A DNA stretch of 64,000 bases from VMDJ01 sp038146785 (GCA_038146785.1 JAYQSI010000017.1:271562-335561), one strand, 5' to 3'; shown: positions 1 to 9,884, counted from the first letter of the stretch. Numbers and translations: made by a program. The notes: generated by a model from the sequence alone, not told the origin.

Positions 1-1454
1 GGCAAACCTACTTGGTTCAGTAGCTCAATAACGCGCTGTCGTCGTGCGGCGCGATCAGGCTCAATATTTTGCGCAATCAAACCTTCCGCAACAATATCTT
101 CGACCAGCATGCGCGGATTCATAGATGAGGCTGGGTCTTGGAAAATAATTTGAAACTCGCGGCGCAGCTTTCTGAGAGTCTCACCGCTCAGCGACATCAA
201 ATCATGGCCATCAAAGTTAACCTCACCCTCTGCTACATCTAACAGCTGCAATAGCGCTTTACCAACGGTTGTTTTGCCGCAACCAGATTCACCAACTAAT
301 GCTACGGTGGACCCTTTCTTTATCGAGAGATCAACACCATCGACGGCTTTAACATGCCCAACAGTGCGTCGAAGCACGCCTTTACGAATAGGGAAATGAA
401 CTTTCAACTGTCGAATATCAACTAAGGCCGCAGCTGCATTTTCAACCCTCGGCGCATCTATCTGAGCACTCGATACAGGCAGCTGCGTGTCACCAACAAG
501 ATGACAACGATAGCCTGTCGATGCATCTCCCTGCCAAGCAGGCAGTTCGTTATCGCAGCGCGGCTCTCTCAAGGCGCAACGTTCTGCAAAACGGCAGCCA
601 GAAAAATGTTGGTTCAGCGCGGGCACGATGCCCGGAATGATTTCTAAGGACTCCGCACGCTTATCGTTGCTTGGCAATGATCTAAATAACTTTTGACTGT
701 AGGGATGCTTAGGTGAGGCAAAAAAATCTTTTACAGAGGCTCGCTCAATCAACTGACCGGCATACATAACGCCAACTTCATCCGCCATCTCTGCCACGAC
801 CCCCAAGTCGTGCGTGATCATTAGAATCGCCATACCTGTTTGACGCTGCACATCACGTAGTACCTCAAGTACCTGAGCTTGAATCGTGACATCGAGTGCG
901 GTCGTGGGCTCATCTGCAATCAAAACCTCAGGCCGACCCGCGAGCGCCATCGCAATCATGACGCGCTGCTTCATACCACCAGAAAGCTGATGAGGATATT
1001 CGTTAACGCGACGCTCCGGCTCAGGAATGCCTACAGAGCGGAATAACTCAACTACACGTGCATTCATCGCAGAGACAGAATCGGGGTCATGCAGCTTTAC
1101 CGCTTCAAGCACCTGATCACCCACGCGCATTACTGGATTGAGCGATGTCATTGGCTCCTGAAAAATCATGCCAATACCACCGCCACGCTGCTTTCGCATA
1201 GCTTCTTCAGAGAGATCGAGTAAAGACGTTCCATTGAGCTTAACCTCACCACCAACGATTCGGCCTGACGGTGGCAACAAACGCATCAGTGATAAGGCAA
1301 TCATAGATTTACCGCAGCCTGACTCACCCACAAGTACAAACGTCTTGCCGCGTTGCAGCTCAAAACTAACATCGCTGACAGCATTCACAGGCTGAGCTGC
1401 ATCACCGAGCTGGGTTGAGAGATTCTCTACCTGTAAAACACTATCTGAATTCAT
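1..1454 (-). CDS. yejF: Peptide ABC transporter, dual ATP-binding subunit (YejF/DppDF-like), 3' end outside window
   Basis: The frame stays open from the ATG at 1454 to the window edge (about 484 codons), so the C-terminus is missing. Two ABC ATPase domains are fused. The first has Walker A GESGCGKS, signature LSGGMKQR and Walker B VLIADEPTT. The second begins near 415-305 with Walker A GESGCGKTT, and its signature lies beyond the edge. Between them is the Cys-rich oligopeptide-transporter C-terminal motif (CRFAERCALREPRC). It should energise the two permeases encoded just upstream. The ATG overlaps the stop of the permease gene by 4 bp (ATGA). The family is certain; YejF rather than another Opp/Dpp member is inferred from the fused ATPases and gene order. 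Confidence 0.9.
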   Translation of the reverse strand, partial: MNSDSVLQVENLSTQLGDAAQPVNAVSDVSFELQRGKTFVLVGESGCGKSMIALSLMRLLPPSGRIVGGEVKLNGTSLLDLSEEAMRKQRGGGIGMIFQEPMTSLNPVMRVGDQVLEAVKLHDPDSVSAMNARVVELFRSVGIPEPERRVNEYPHQLSGGMKQRVMIAMALAGRPEVLIADEPTTALDVTIQAQVLEVLRDVQRQTGMAILMITHDLGVVAEMADEVGVMYAGQLIERASVKDFFASPKHPYSQKLFRSLPSNDKRAESLEIIPGIVPALNQHFSGCRFAERCALREPRCDNELPAWQGDASTGYRCHLVGDTQLPVSSAQIDAPRVENAAAALVDIRQLKVHFPIRKGVLRRTVGHVKAVDGVDLSIKKGSTVALVGESGCGKTTVGKALLQLLDVAEGEVNFDGHDLMSLSGETLRKLRREFQIIFQDPASSMNPRMLVEDIVAEGLIAQNIEPDRAARRQRVIELLNQVGL

Positions 1455-2824
1455 GACTGATCCTTTAAGCGCGGATCAAAAGCATCACGCACTGCATCGG
1501 CAAGCAAGTTTGCTGCCAGCACCAAAATAAACATAAAGACAAAGGCGCCCAACAATGACCACCAGACGACTGGCTCACGCGCCAACTCTAAACGCGCACT
1601 ATTGATCATATTGCCCCAGCTATGTGTACTGGGATCGACACCGATATTGATATAGGACAACACAGCTTCGGCTAACACTAAGCCACTAAAGTCGAGCACG
1701 ATCACAATCAAAACAATATGCATCACATTCGGCGTGATGTGGCGCAAAAGAATTCGCCAGTCACTCACGCCAAACGCTTTTGCAGCTTGAACATATTCCA
1801 ACTGACCTAATTTAAGGGTTTCACCACGCAATAAACGACACAAGCCCGTCCAGCTAGTAATACCTAAAATCAAACATAAAAAGAACAAACGCATATCTGA
1901 GCGCTCAAGCACCGTATTAAACTCAGCCTGATTGTTCGACATATAGACCTGCATCATCAACACAGCCGCAGCGATGAGCAATACGCCAGGCACGGAGCTT
2001 AACGTTGTATAAAGGTACTGAATCACATCATCTACCCAACCCCTGAAGTAGCCCGCCATGATGCCCAAGATGATGGCTGCCGGTAGCATCACCAAGGTGG
2101 TCAAACTACCAATCACAACACCTGTACGGATACTTTTAATCGCTTGGTATAAAACATCCTCACCGACTTTATCCGTACCCAGAACATGATAATTCTGAGA
2201 TAGCCAAAGCAAGGCAACCAACGAACTCATCAGCACTGTTAATGTCAGCCAAACAACTCGATGGGAACCTACGCCCCTCTGAGACCAACGCTCTCTAGCC
2301 GAAAACCTGTAGACCAAAAGGTAGAGTAAAACTGTCAGTGCGATACCTAATGCTGCGCTTTTGATTAAGGTCACTAAAACATCTGCAGCAACCGTTTCAC
2401 CTTCTCCAAGATGTGCACCACCATAAACTAGCCGCGGATAATCACGCTGCGTTCCGCTTAGCGTCTCAATGGTTTCTTTACTGTAAAGATGTGTAGCGAA
2501 AGGTGCTGAATAGGTCTTTTCCTTTTGCTCACGCAGTTGCGTTAAAGCTAAATCCAACACGCTCAATACTTTGGTGTCGTACTGGATCTTATTGTCTGCA
2601 TTCTCCGCGAGGGGGCGAAAGTGCATTGAATCTAAAACACCAATCACCACATAAAACAGCAATACAACAGCGGCAGACATCGCCACCTTGCGCTGCCCTA
2701 CTTGGCGCCATGCTTCAAGTAAATGCTCGTGTCTGCGCACATGCCACACCAAGAAGCCCGCCATGATGAGCAGTAAAAAGATGAATGCATCAGTAAGCAA
2801 GATGACTGGCTGAAACGGCATCAA
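1451..2824 (-). CDS. yejE: Peptide ABC transporter permease (YejE/OppC-like)
   Basis: 457-aa inner-membrane permease. The second half is a standard BPD_transp_1 domain with the EAA-type loop around EYVQAAKAFGVSDWRIL and the typical C-terminal AANLLADAVRDAFDPRL. The N-terminal half has two or three further hydrophobic segments and a soluble stretch of about 90 residues before the permease core, longer than plain OppC. It starts 4 bp inside the upstream permease gene and ends overlapping the ATPase gene, so it is translationally coupled. It pairs with the DppB-type permease to form the channel. Confidence 0.88.
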   Translation of the reverse strand: MMPFQPVILLTDAFIFLLLIMAGFLVWHVRRHEHLLEAWRQVGQRKVAMSAAVVLLFYVVIGVLDSMHFRPLAENADNKIQYDTKVLSVLDLALTQLREQKEKTYSAPFATHLYSKETIETLSGTQRDYPRLVYGGAHLGEGETVAADVLVTLIKSAALGIALTVLLYLLVYRFSARERWSQRGVGSHRVVWLTLTVLMSSLVALLWLSQNYHVLGTDKVGEDVLYQAIKSIRTGVVIGSLTTLVMLPAAIILGIMAGYFRGWVDDVIQYLYTTLSSVPGVLLIAAAVLMMQVYMSNNQAEFNTVLERSDMRLFFLCLILGITSWTGLCRLLRGETLKLGQLEYVQAAKAFGVSDWRILLRHITPNVMHIVLIVIVLDFSGLVLAEAVLSYINIGVDPSTHSWGNMINSARLELAREPVVWWSLLGAFVFMFILVLAANLLADAVRDAFDPRLKDQS

Positions 2825-3798
2825 TCCAACCTCACTCGCGGATCAGCCAAGGTATAGGAAATATCGGTAAGCAATAAACCCACGATATAAAGCACAGCAC
2901 CCAGGAACACCATTGCACGAACAATGGCGAAGTCTTGCGACTGAATTGCATCAATGGTGTAACTACCCAAGCCTGGAATACCAAAGAATGATTCCAGCAA
3001 CAGACTACCCATAAACAAAGTCGGCAGCACAACAACAACGCCTGTCAAAATAGGTATTAAGGCATTTCTGAACACGTGCTTAGCCAACACCAATGCTTCA
3101 GATAAGCCTTTTGCACGCGCAGAACGAACAAAGTCTTTGTTGATCTCTTCCAAGAACAAGGTGCGATACCAACGCGATCCCGATCCAATCGCACTGACCA
3201 CGCCGATCAATGCCGGCAAGACCAGAAACTTTGCAGCATTCGATCCAACGTCATACCCAGATATTGGGAACAGACTCCACAACTTCCCAAGCAAGACCTG
3301 TCCGCCAATGATGTAGAAAAGACCCGAGATAGACATCATCGCCACACACAAGACAACCCCCCAGAAATCCAAAGGCGACCCTCTAAAGAATGCCAAGATC
3401 AATGAGAAGGTGATATTCACCGCAAGCCCAACAATCATGATGGGAATGGCTAATGCCAAACTTGGCCACATCCGCTGACTGATGTCGTAGCCAATATGAC
3501 GCCCGCTATCTGACGACCCAAAGTCAAAGGCAAATAACTTCACTGACTTTTGATAAAAAATTGTATCGGTTAGTGCATCCATGCCACTCGCTTGAGAGTT
3601 CCACACTAACGGCTTGTCATATCCACGCTCAGCCTTCCATTCCGTAATAGCGGCATCCGTAACTCGCTTGTTACCAAGGTGAAGTCGCGCCATATCGTCA
3701 GCTGAGTTCACCACAAAGAAAAGCACAAAGGTCAACAAATTAACGCCGATCAAAATAGGGATCGCGTAAAACATACGACGAATCAAATACGCCATCAT
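2821..3798 (-). CDS. yejB: Peptide ABC transporter permease (YejB/DppB-like)
   Basis: 325-aa DppB/OppB-type permease. It has the N-terminal MAYLIRRMFYAIPILIGV helix, a periplasmic loop with conserved Trp and Asp residues, and the EAA loop FVRSARAKGLSEALVLAKHVF followed by ALIPILTGV. The C-terminal DISYTLADPRVRL is a family hallmark. The start is MMAYLI, with an ATGA overlap to the stop of the substrate-binding protein gene. It sits second in a four-gene operon: binding protein, B permease, E permease, ATPase. Confidence 0.9.
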   Translation of the reverse strand: MMAYLIRRMFYAIPILIGVNLLTFVLFFVVNSADDMARLHLGNKRVTDAAITEWKAERGYDKPLVWNSQASGMDALTDTIFYQKSVKLFAFDFGSSDSGRHIGYDISQRMWPSLALAIPIMIVGLAVNITFSLILAFFRGSPLDFWGVVLCVAMMSISGLFYIIGGQVLLGKLWSLFPISGYDVGSNAAKFLVLPALIGVVSAIGSGSRWYRTLFLEEINKDFVRSARAKGLSEALVLAKHVFRNALIPILTGVVVVLPTLFMGSLLLESFFGIPGLGSYTIDAIQSQDFAIVRAMVFLGAVLYIVGLLLTDISYTLADPRVRLD

Positions 3799-6044
3799 CG
3801 CGCTGCTCTCCTCTGTCGCGCACGGTAATCACGTACCGCTGGATATAAAACAAGGATCAGCAACCCGAGCAGAACAAGGAGCGGCCAAATCACCGGTTGA
3901 TTCCACGCTAGCTGTTGTTGTGAACGAAGATCACCATCGATACGTTTATATTTGAGCGTGTTATTTGCCATCAGATGCGGCAATGCATTGCGATACCACG
4001 CATGATGCAAACTGTAGGCTCTTGGGAAAAAGCCAAACAGCCAAGGAGATTCTTCACGCAAGATCTCAACCATACGGTCAATCACCTGCTGTCGCTCTTC
4101 TGTGTTTGGCATGCTTTTCATCTGATCGAACAGACGATCAAATTCTGCATTGGAGAAGTTCGCTGCATTCTCCCCTTTTGCATCAACCTTGCCATTTGGC
4201 CCATGCAGTAAGAAGAAGAAATTCTCAGGATCCGGGTAGTCCGCATTCCAACCCCAACTAAAGATCTGCGCCGATCCTTTCATCATTTTTTCTTGGAATC
4301 GGTTGTAATCACTTGATCGAATGATCAACTCAATACCAAGCTTTTCAAACTGATTGCGGTACCACTGCAATAAGGACTTAGCACCCGGTCCAGATTGTGT
4401 TGTGTCGTAATACAAGATCAACGCGCTACCCGTCGAAGGATCACGACCCTCTGGATAACCCGCTTCTGCAAGCAACTGCTTTGCTTGGTCTATTGATTTT
4501 CGTTTAGCTGATCCATTTCGCCATTCGTAGAGTTGGCGATTCAGGCCAGCCTCACCCTCTTTATAACCGAAGATACCTGGCGGCAAGGGACCATGGGCTA
4601 TCTCACCTCGACCGTTTAGGAAGATCGAGATGTATTCTTCCCAATCAAATGCCATGGCAATCGCTCTGCGTAATTTTTGTGCGCGGCGTTGATCAGCTAG
4701 ATCATCAGGATTCCCACCGACGACCGGATCTTTCATGTTAAAGCCCATGTAAAAGATCGAGGTTTCAACCGCGGTACTGAGCTGAATTCCCTTCTCTGCC
4801 ATCGCATCAGTCAAATTAGCATCACCCGATGCGCCAAATTGAATGGCTTGATCAAAGCTATCTGAAGCAATGCCAGAGTTATCGTAATAACCTTGCAAGA
4901 ATTTATTCCAGCGCGGGATAGCCTCTTTCTCTAAGCTATAAATTGCCTTATCGATAAAAGGCATCACCTTACCCGCATCATCAAGCATGCCAGATTGACG
5001 ATCGATCACTGAACCCACCGTCGGGTAACGCTCACCATGGAAATTAGGATTCTTACTGAGCACCATACGTAGGTTTGGATTGTTTTCTGTCAGCACAAAA
5101 GGACCAGTCCCCACTGGGTACCAGTTAAGAGTGATGTTGCGCGACTCCATACCGGGCTGCTGATAAAAACGCTCTACTTCCCATGCCATCGGTGCGAAAA
5201 AATTCATCGCTAACCAATATTCAAACTGCGGATAGGTTTTATGAATACGAATGCGCCAGGTATAGCGATCAACCAAGGTAACGCCCTCGATAGATTGATC
5301 ACGCAAATCCACCCAGCCTTGCTGGTTTGGCTTTAGATCTTTAGAAGATTTCATAAAGTCCGCAAATCCCACGATATGCTCAGACATCAATCCAGCGACC
5401 GGTGAGTGATTAGGCGCATATGCCAAACGTTTTATCTGATAAACATAATCGTCGGCCGTCAGTTCCCTATCGCCCTGCTCTTTAAAATCATCCAGGGTGT
5501 ACTTATCCGTCAACTCAGATTCAGACATTGGCCAATAGCGATAGCCATCTTGATTTTTAGCAAACGCAGGGTGCGGCTGAAATCGAATACCCGGCTTAAG
5601 CGATAATTCATATTCGGTATACACGGCTTGCTGTGCACTTACCTGATCTCCCTTGCCATCCAAGTAGGTCACTTTTGGCATCGCTTTAAGCGTCAGCGGT
5701 TCGAGCGCATAGGGGCGCTTTAAAAAGTGATACTGCAGAGGTGGCTCATAGATCTGCGAGATAAATGCCCACTCATTTGAGCTATAAGAGCGTGCAGGAT
5801 CAAGATGCTTGGGGCGCTCGGTAAAAGAGCTGTAAAAAATAGATTGTTTCGGAGCATCTGCCGGATATGGCGAATTCAGTACAGCGTTATCACAAGCGGA
5901 CAAAAAACCTGCCGCGATAATTAATGCTAATGGCGGCCAGAGCAGTCTTATTTTTCTCTGTATGTCTTTGATCAAGATGCTGCTTTCAGGTAAGTTACAG
6001 GCTTCGGGATGGCAGCCATGGCCGCCACGAGTTGCTTCAATCAT
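3795..6044 (-). CDS. yejA: Extracellular solute-binding lipoprotein of the peptide ABC transporter (YejA-like)
   Basis: SBP_bac_5-family binding protein and first gene of the transporter operon. A lipobox, GFLSAC, follows a hydrophobic stretch. The ATG at 6044 leaves an odd charged leader; a TTG at 5975 would give a compact lipoprotein signal (MIKDIQRKIRLLWPPLALI) and is the more likely start. The C-terminus carries a second hydrophobic helix (VIWPLLVLLGLLILVL) with an Arg-rich tail, so the protein may be anchored at both ends, which is unusual for this family. The domain core includes IAMAFDWEEYISIFLNGRG and WNADYPDPENFFFLLHG. Substrate is inferred to be peptides. Confidence 0.85.
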   Translation of the reverse strand: MIEATRGGHGCHPEACNLPESSILIKDIQRKIRLLWPPLALIIAAGFLSACDNAVLNSPYPADAPKQSIFYSSFTERPKHLDPARSYSSNEWAFISQIYEPPLQYHFLKRPYALEPLTLKAMPKVTYLDGKGDQVSAQQAVYTEYELSLKPGIRFQPHPAFAKNQDGYRYWPMSESELTDKYTLDDFKEQGDRELTADDYVYQIKRLAYAPNHSPVAGLMSEHIVGFADFMKSSKDLKPNQQGWVDLRDQSIEGVTLVDRYTWRIRIHKTYPQFEYWLAMNFFAPMAWEVERFYQQPGMESRNITLNWYPVGTGPFVLTENNPNLRMVLSKNPNFHGERYPTVGSVIDRQSGMLDDAGKVMPFIDKAIYSLEKEAIPRWNKFLQGYYDNSGIASDSFDQAIQFGASGDANLTDAMAEKGIQLSTAVETSIFYMGFNMKDPVVGGNPDDLADQRRAQKLRRAIAMAFDWEEYISIFLNGRGEIAHGPLPPGIFGYKEGEAGLNRQLYEWRNGSAKRKSIDQAKQLLAEAGYPEGRDPSTGSALILYYDTTQSGPGAKSLLQWYRNQFEKLGIELIIRSSDYNRFQEKMMKGSAQIFSWGWNADYPDPENFFFLLHGPNGKVDAKGENAANFSNAEFDRLFDQMKSMPNTEERQQVIDRMVEILREESPWLFGFFPRAYSLHHAWYRNALPHLMANNTLKYKRIDGDLRSQQQLAWNQPVIWPLLVLLGLLILVLYPAVRDYRARQRRAAR

Positions 6045-6116
6045 CGTACCAAACCAATTGATTGTCAGCTGCTTTTATCCCCCTTACATTAGCTTCCTAG
6101 ACATAAGGGTATTCGA

Positions 6117-6893
6117 ATGGGTTTTTTGGCCGGCAAAAAGGCACTGATCGTTGGTGTCGCAAGTAGTAAATCAATCGCTTACGGCGTAGCACAAGCCATG
6201 CACCGTGAAGGCGCCGAACTCGCTTTCACCTATCAAGGCGAAAAATTAGAAAAGCGTGTGCGCGGTTTTGCTGAAGAATTTGGCTCAGATATCGTTATCC
6301 CAATGGATGTTGCAAACGATGATGAAATCACCTCGGCATTTGCTGCCTTAGGCGAGCGTTGGGACGGTCTTGACTGTTTGATCCACTCGGTAGGCTTTGC
6401 ACCTCGAGAGCAACTTGAAGGCACTTATATCGATGCCGTTACTCGCGAAGGCTTCCAAGTCGCGCATGACATTAGTTCATACAGCCTTGCTGCATTAGCG
6501 AAAGCTGGACGCCCCATGATGCAAGGTCGCAATGGTTCAATTGTCACTATGAGCTACCTTGGCGCTGTGCGTACCGTACCTAACTACAATGTCATGGGTA
6601 TTGCTAAAGCTTCACTCGAAGCCAACGTGCGCTACCTAGCAGACAGCATGGGCCCAGAAGGTGTTCGTGTGAATGCCGTTTCTGCCGGCCCTATCCGCAC
6701 CTTGGCAGCTTCTGGCATTTCTGGCTTCCGCGGCATGTTGGCTGAAGCAGAAGCAAAAACACCACTGCGTCGTAATGTCACCATTGAAGAGGTTGGTAAT
6801 GCGACTGCCTTCTTATGCTCTGATCTTGCATCAGGCATTACAGGTGATGTGATGTACGTTGACTCGGGTTACCACATCGTTGGCATGGCCTAA
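6117..6893 (+). CDS. fabI: Enoyl-[acyl-carrier-protein] reductase (NADH)
   Basis: 258 aa, the usual FabI length. FabI reduces trans-2-enoyl-ACP in the last step of each fatty acid elongation cycle. The NAD site is atypical for SDRs, as expected: GVASSKSIAYGVA near residue 13. The catalytic Tyr-(X6)-Lys is in NYNVMGIAKAS, and RTLAASGI follows. The ATG has an AAGGGT ribosome site. The gene is divergent from the transporter operon and followed at once by a strong terminator, so it is monocistronic. Confidence 0.96.
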   Translation: MGFLAGKKALIVGVASSKSIAYGVAQAMHREGAELAFTYQGEKLEKRVRGFAEEFGSDIVIPMDVANDDEITSAFAALGERWDGLDCLIHSVGFAPREQLEGTYIDAVTREGFQVAHDISSYSLAALAKAGRPMMQGRNGSIVTMSYLGAVRTVPNYNVMGIAKASLEANVRYLADSMGPEGVRVNAVSAGPIRTLAASGISGFRGMLAEAEAKTPLRRNVTIEEVGNATAFLCSDLASGITGDVMYVDSGYHIVGMA

Positions 6894-6909
6894 TCGAAAA
6901 AGCAAAAAG

Positions 6910-6934
6910 AACCCCGCCTAGGCGGGGTTTTTTA
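6910..6934. terminator. Bidirectional Rho-independent terminator between fabI and the Hpt gene
   Basis: A 9-bp stem, AACCCCGCC/GGCGGGGTT, with loop TA has a T-run on the + side and an A-run on the other, so it can serve both converging transcripts. Confidence 0.9.
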
Positions 6935-6943
6935 TTTATGCAA

Positions 6944-7270
6944 CTACAGCTTCTGCTGTATCAGTTGCTGCAACTCTTCAAACTCGGCATTAAAATTTTT
7001 CAACACGTCTTCAACTTGATCATCTTGCTTGGCAGCTAACTCAAGGGCATAACAAGCCTCGCCAAATCGCTCCGCTTTAATCATCCGAGAAGATCCCTTC
7101 AGGGTATGCGCATCTTTTTTTAGCGCATCTAAGTCTTTTGACTCTGCATGTTGCTGAATTGAAGCATGCAAGCGTTGCGCATCTGGCCAATAAGACGCTA
7201 GCAACTGCTTCGCAACGTCTTCGCTACCGCCCATTAACTCCATCAAAGCTGCAAAATCTAAAACTTGCAT
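6944..7270 (-). CDS. Stand-alone histidine phosphotransfer (Hpt) domain protein
   Basis: 108-aa single-domain protein. The motif DAHTLKGSSRMI (about residues 53-64) contains the phosphorylatable His55 and the following Lys-Gly typical of Hpt four-helix bundles. It would shuttle phosphate between hybrid kinases and response regulators. No kinase or receiver gene is nearby, so its partners are unknown. It lies 8 bp downstream of ppiD and probably shares its transcript. Confidence 0.85.
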   Translation of the reverse strand: MQVLDFAALMELMGGSEDVAKQLLASYWPDAQRLHASIQQHAESKDLDALKKDAHTLKGSSRMIKAERFGEACYALELAAKQDDQVEDVLKNFNAEFEELQQLIQQKL

Positions 7271-7278
7271 CAGTCGTA

Positions 7279-9148
7279 TTACTTAGCCAGTGTGATCTTA
7301 GCGCCTGAACGATCACGTAATGCATCCGTTAACGCGGTGAATTGTGCATCAGATGCTTGGCGCTCGAGCGCTTCAGCTAGGACCTTGAGCTCATCGGCTT
7401 TCATCGCATCAACATTGCCATCAGTCGCTTTCTTTAATGCGATGACATAGAAGTCACCTTCAGCTGAAACCACATTTGTTATTGATCTTGTCATAGCGAA
7501 AGCCGCATCTACGACTTCAACGGGTAAATTGGCATCTCGACGCGTTAACGAAAGACTCTTGAGCGATTTATTCGCCGCTTTAGCTTTGCCTGCGATATCG
7601 TTTTGAGCATCATTAACAAAAGCTTCGCCCGCCTCTTTAGCCAGTTGCGAAGCCATCTCGCTAGCGGCCTGAGCTTTCACTTTTTCAGCAACGGCATCCA
7701 GAGACTGAATTGATTCAGGCTCATGCTTAGCGACACGAACAACCACCGCATCAGTAGGACCTAACTCAATCACTTCACTGTTATTACCACGCTGCAAGAC
7801 GTCTTCGGAAAAAGCAGCATTCAGCACCTTTGCTTGATTGATTTCTGCTGGCAATTTGCCCTCACGAGAAACCCATTCAGTTTGCTTAACCTTAAGACCC
7901 AATGCTTCTGCAGCAGGCAGCAAACTATCAGGCGTTTCGTAAGCAAGGTCAGCTAGACGCTCATATTGGTTATAGAACAAGTCATCGGCTTGACGTTGGC
8001 GAAAGGCCTTAGCGACCTTTTCTTTCTGCGAATTAAAGTCCGCATCACCACCACGAATATCCGTCACTTGAATGACGTGATAGCCAAATTGAGATTTCAC
8101 TGGCTCACTGATGACGTTTTTATTCAATGCAAAACCGGCATCCTCAAACTCAGGCACCATCACACCGCGCGACACCCAACCAAGGTCACCACCCAAGTCA
8201 GCAGAACCTGGATCTTCAGAATACTTTTTAGCTAAGGCAGCAAAATCACCACCTGCGTTTAACTCTGATACCAACTTTTCAGCTGCCGCTAACTGTTGAG
8301 CTTCGTTTTCCGGGCTAGCCATCAATAAAATGTGGCGCATCTTGCGCTCTTCAGGCGCGACAAACTGGTCACGATTCTGCTCATAAAAGTCGCGAAGCTC
8401 ATCGTCACTTACATTGACTGTTGCCGTTAAGACATCCGGGCTTAAGCGCACATAAGACAGCTTTACGCGCTCAGGAACGACGTAGTTCGATTTATTTTTT
8501 TCATAAAAATCAGCAATTTGCTGCTGGCTTAGCTTTGCAGGGTCTTTAAAGTCAGCTGCCTTAAAAACGACCACATCAACATCACGTTTCTGCTCGTTTA
8601 AACGTACACGCTCACGCAAAGTCGACTGCGTCTCCCATGCAGAATCCATGATGCCGGCTTGGAACTGTTGCAGCACAATCTCTTGACGAACGAGTTCTTC
8701 AAAACCCGCGCTCGACATACCACGACTGCGAACTGCACTTTCATATAAAGCCTGATCAAAACGACCGTCAGTTTGTAGTCCGGGAATTTGGTGGATGTAA
8801 TTAACTACCTGCTGATCGCTAGCACGAAGGTTCCAATCGGCTTGCAGCCTCTTCAACCACCGCCTGAGTCAACATACGACCCAATGTCTGACGCTCAACC
8901 AAAGGACCCTCAAACATATCCGCGCGGTAGGCAGAACCCAAACGGTCTCGCATGTTTTGTCTTAATTCGCGCAGTTGCTCATCTAACTGGCTTCGTTTGA
9001 TATCCACACCCGCAACTTCAGCAACGACTGGATCGGAATCTGTGCCTAAATATTCTTGAATACCAAAGAGTGCAAAAGGAATACTAATCAGAATGACAAT
9101 GACCCAAGCTATCCAGCCCTGAGCCTTTTCACGGATTGACATCAACAT
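7279..9148 (-). CDS. ppiD: Periplasmic folding chaperone / peptidyl-prolyl isomerase PpiD, frame broken once
   Basis: SurA-N-like chaperone anchored by one N-terminal helix (WIAWVIVILISIPFALFGI), with a parvulin domain in the middle (RHILL... LGWVSRGVMVPEFEDA) and a degenerate C-terminal repeat. The frame starting at 9148 stops near 8819, and the rest continues in the +1 frame down to 7279. The switch lies around 8830-8856 (after AVVEEA). Compared with the usual spacing, about three residues appear to be missing there, so a small deletion is as likely as a one-base insertion. It is downstream of the tRNAs and hupB, the usual hupB-ppiD order. A sequence error is more likely than a real pseudogene. 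Confidence 0.88.
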
Positions 9149-9271
9149 AAGAAAACAACTGTTGTAGTGTTAAAAAAACCAGCCGGAATAATAACTAGTT
9201 TTAGAGGTTTTCGCTGCGCAAAAGCTCAGTTTCCAAGCTAAACATGTCGTGTAAATCGTGAAAAACAGGCA

Positions 9272-9301
9272 ATAAAAAACCCAAGTTCAAATGAACTTGG
9301 G
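9272..9301 (-). terminator. Terminator downstream of the tRNA-Val/tRNA-Asp pair
   Basis: A 10-bp perfect stem, CCCAAGTTCA/TGAACTTGGG with a 2-nt loop, is followed on the minus strand by TTTTTTATT. Confidence 0.88.
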
Positions 9302-9311
9302 CTCTCTATTT

Positions 9312-9388
9312 TGGCGGAGTGGACGGGACTCGAACCCGCGACCCCCGGCGTGACAGGCCGGTATTCTAACCAACTGAACTACCACTCC
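9312..9388 (-). tRNA. tRNA-Asp (GTC)
   Basis: 77 nt including an encoded CCA. The acceptor stem is GGAGTGG/CCACTCC, the anticodon loop contains GTC in CCTGTCACG, and the T arm has GGTTCGAGTCC. It lies 6 bp downstream of tRNA-Val and is probably co-transcribed. Confidence 0.96.
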
Positions 9389-9394
9389 ATTTCG

Positions 9395-9470
9395 TGGTGG
9401 GTGCTGCAGGGATCGAACCTGCGACCCTCGCCTTGTAAGGGCGATGCTCTCCCAGCTGAGCTAAGCACCC
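9395..9470 (-). tRNA. tRNA-Val (TAC)
   Basis: 76 nt with encoded CCA. The acceptor is GGGTGCT, the anticodon arm is CGCCCTTACAAGGCG with TAC, and the T loop is GGTTCGATCCC. It sits between hupB and tRNA-Asp. Confidence 0.96.
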
Positions 9471-9486
9471 GAAATTTCAGGAGCGG

Positions 9487-9759
9487 TTAATTTACAGCAT
9501 CCTTGAATGCTTTACCAGCTTTAAATTTAGGTGACTTAGATGCTTTGATTTGAATCTCTTCACCAGTCTTTGGATTACGACCTTTACGTGCCGCACGCTC
9601 GCTCAATGCGAAAGTACCGAAACCGATAATTGATACAGTGTCGTTAGATTTTACTGCACCGGTGATCGCATCAATCATACCGTCTAATGCACGACCTGCT
9701 GCTGCTTTTGAGATATCTGCTGCTTCAGCCATTGCATCGATCAGTTCTGTTTTATTCAT
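9487..9759 (-). CDS. hupB: DNA-binding protein HU (HU-beta type)
   Basis: 90-aa histone-like nucleoid protein that binds and bends DNA as a dimer. The N-terminal helix MNKTELIDAMAEAADISKAAA and the DNA-binding arm with GRNPKTGEEIQI and KSPKFKAGKAFKDAVN are diagnostic. A strong ribosome site (AAAGGGGAGATCC) precedes the ATG. It is downstream of lon, separated by a terminator and its own promoter, as is common in gammaproteobacteria. Confidence 0.97.
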   Translation of the reverse strand: MNKTELIDAMAEAADISKAAAGRALDGMIDAITGAVKSNDTVSIIGFGTFALSERAARKGRNPKTGEEIQIKASKSPKFKAGKAFKDAVN

Positions 9760-9851
9760 TATTGGATCTCCCCTTTGGTGATAATCGACCGAACTAAAAC
9801 TCGATCGTAAAAATATTTATTGAAACGAAATGACCCTGCTCCAATGTGCTT

Positions 9852-9882
9852 ATTTTACTCGAATAGACTGGGTATAGGTCAA
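9852..9882 (-). promoter_or_regulatory. Candidate sigma70 promoter of hupB
   Basis: On the minus strand, TTGACC (9882-9877) is followed after 19 nt by TAAAAT (9857-9852). The spacing is slightly long, but the site lies between the lon terminator and the hupB start. Confidence 0.45.
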
Positions 9883-9884
9883 GC

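Noticed and set aside
2503..2766. Open frame on the + strand inside the yejE region
   Set aside because: It lies antisense to a well-supported permease, has no ribosome site and codes a low-complexity peptide. The same reasoning removed the other overlapping antisense frames, for example 17522-17983, 27564-28052 and 51239-51886.
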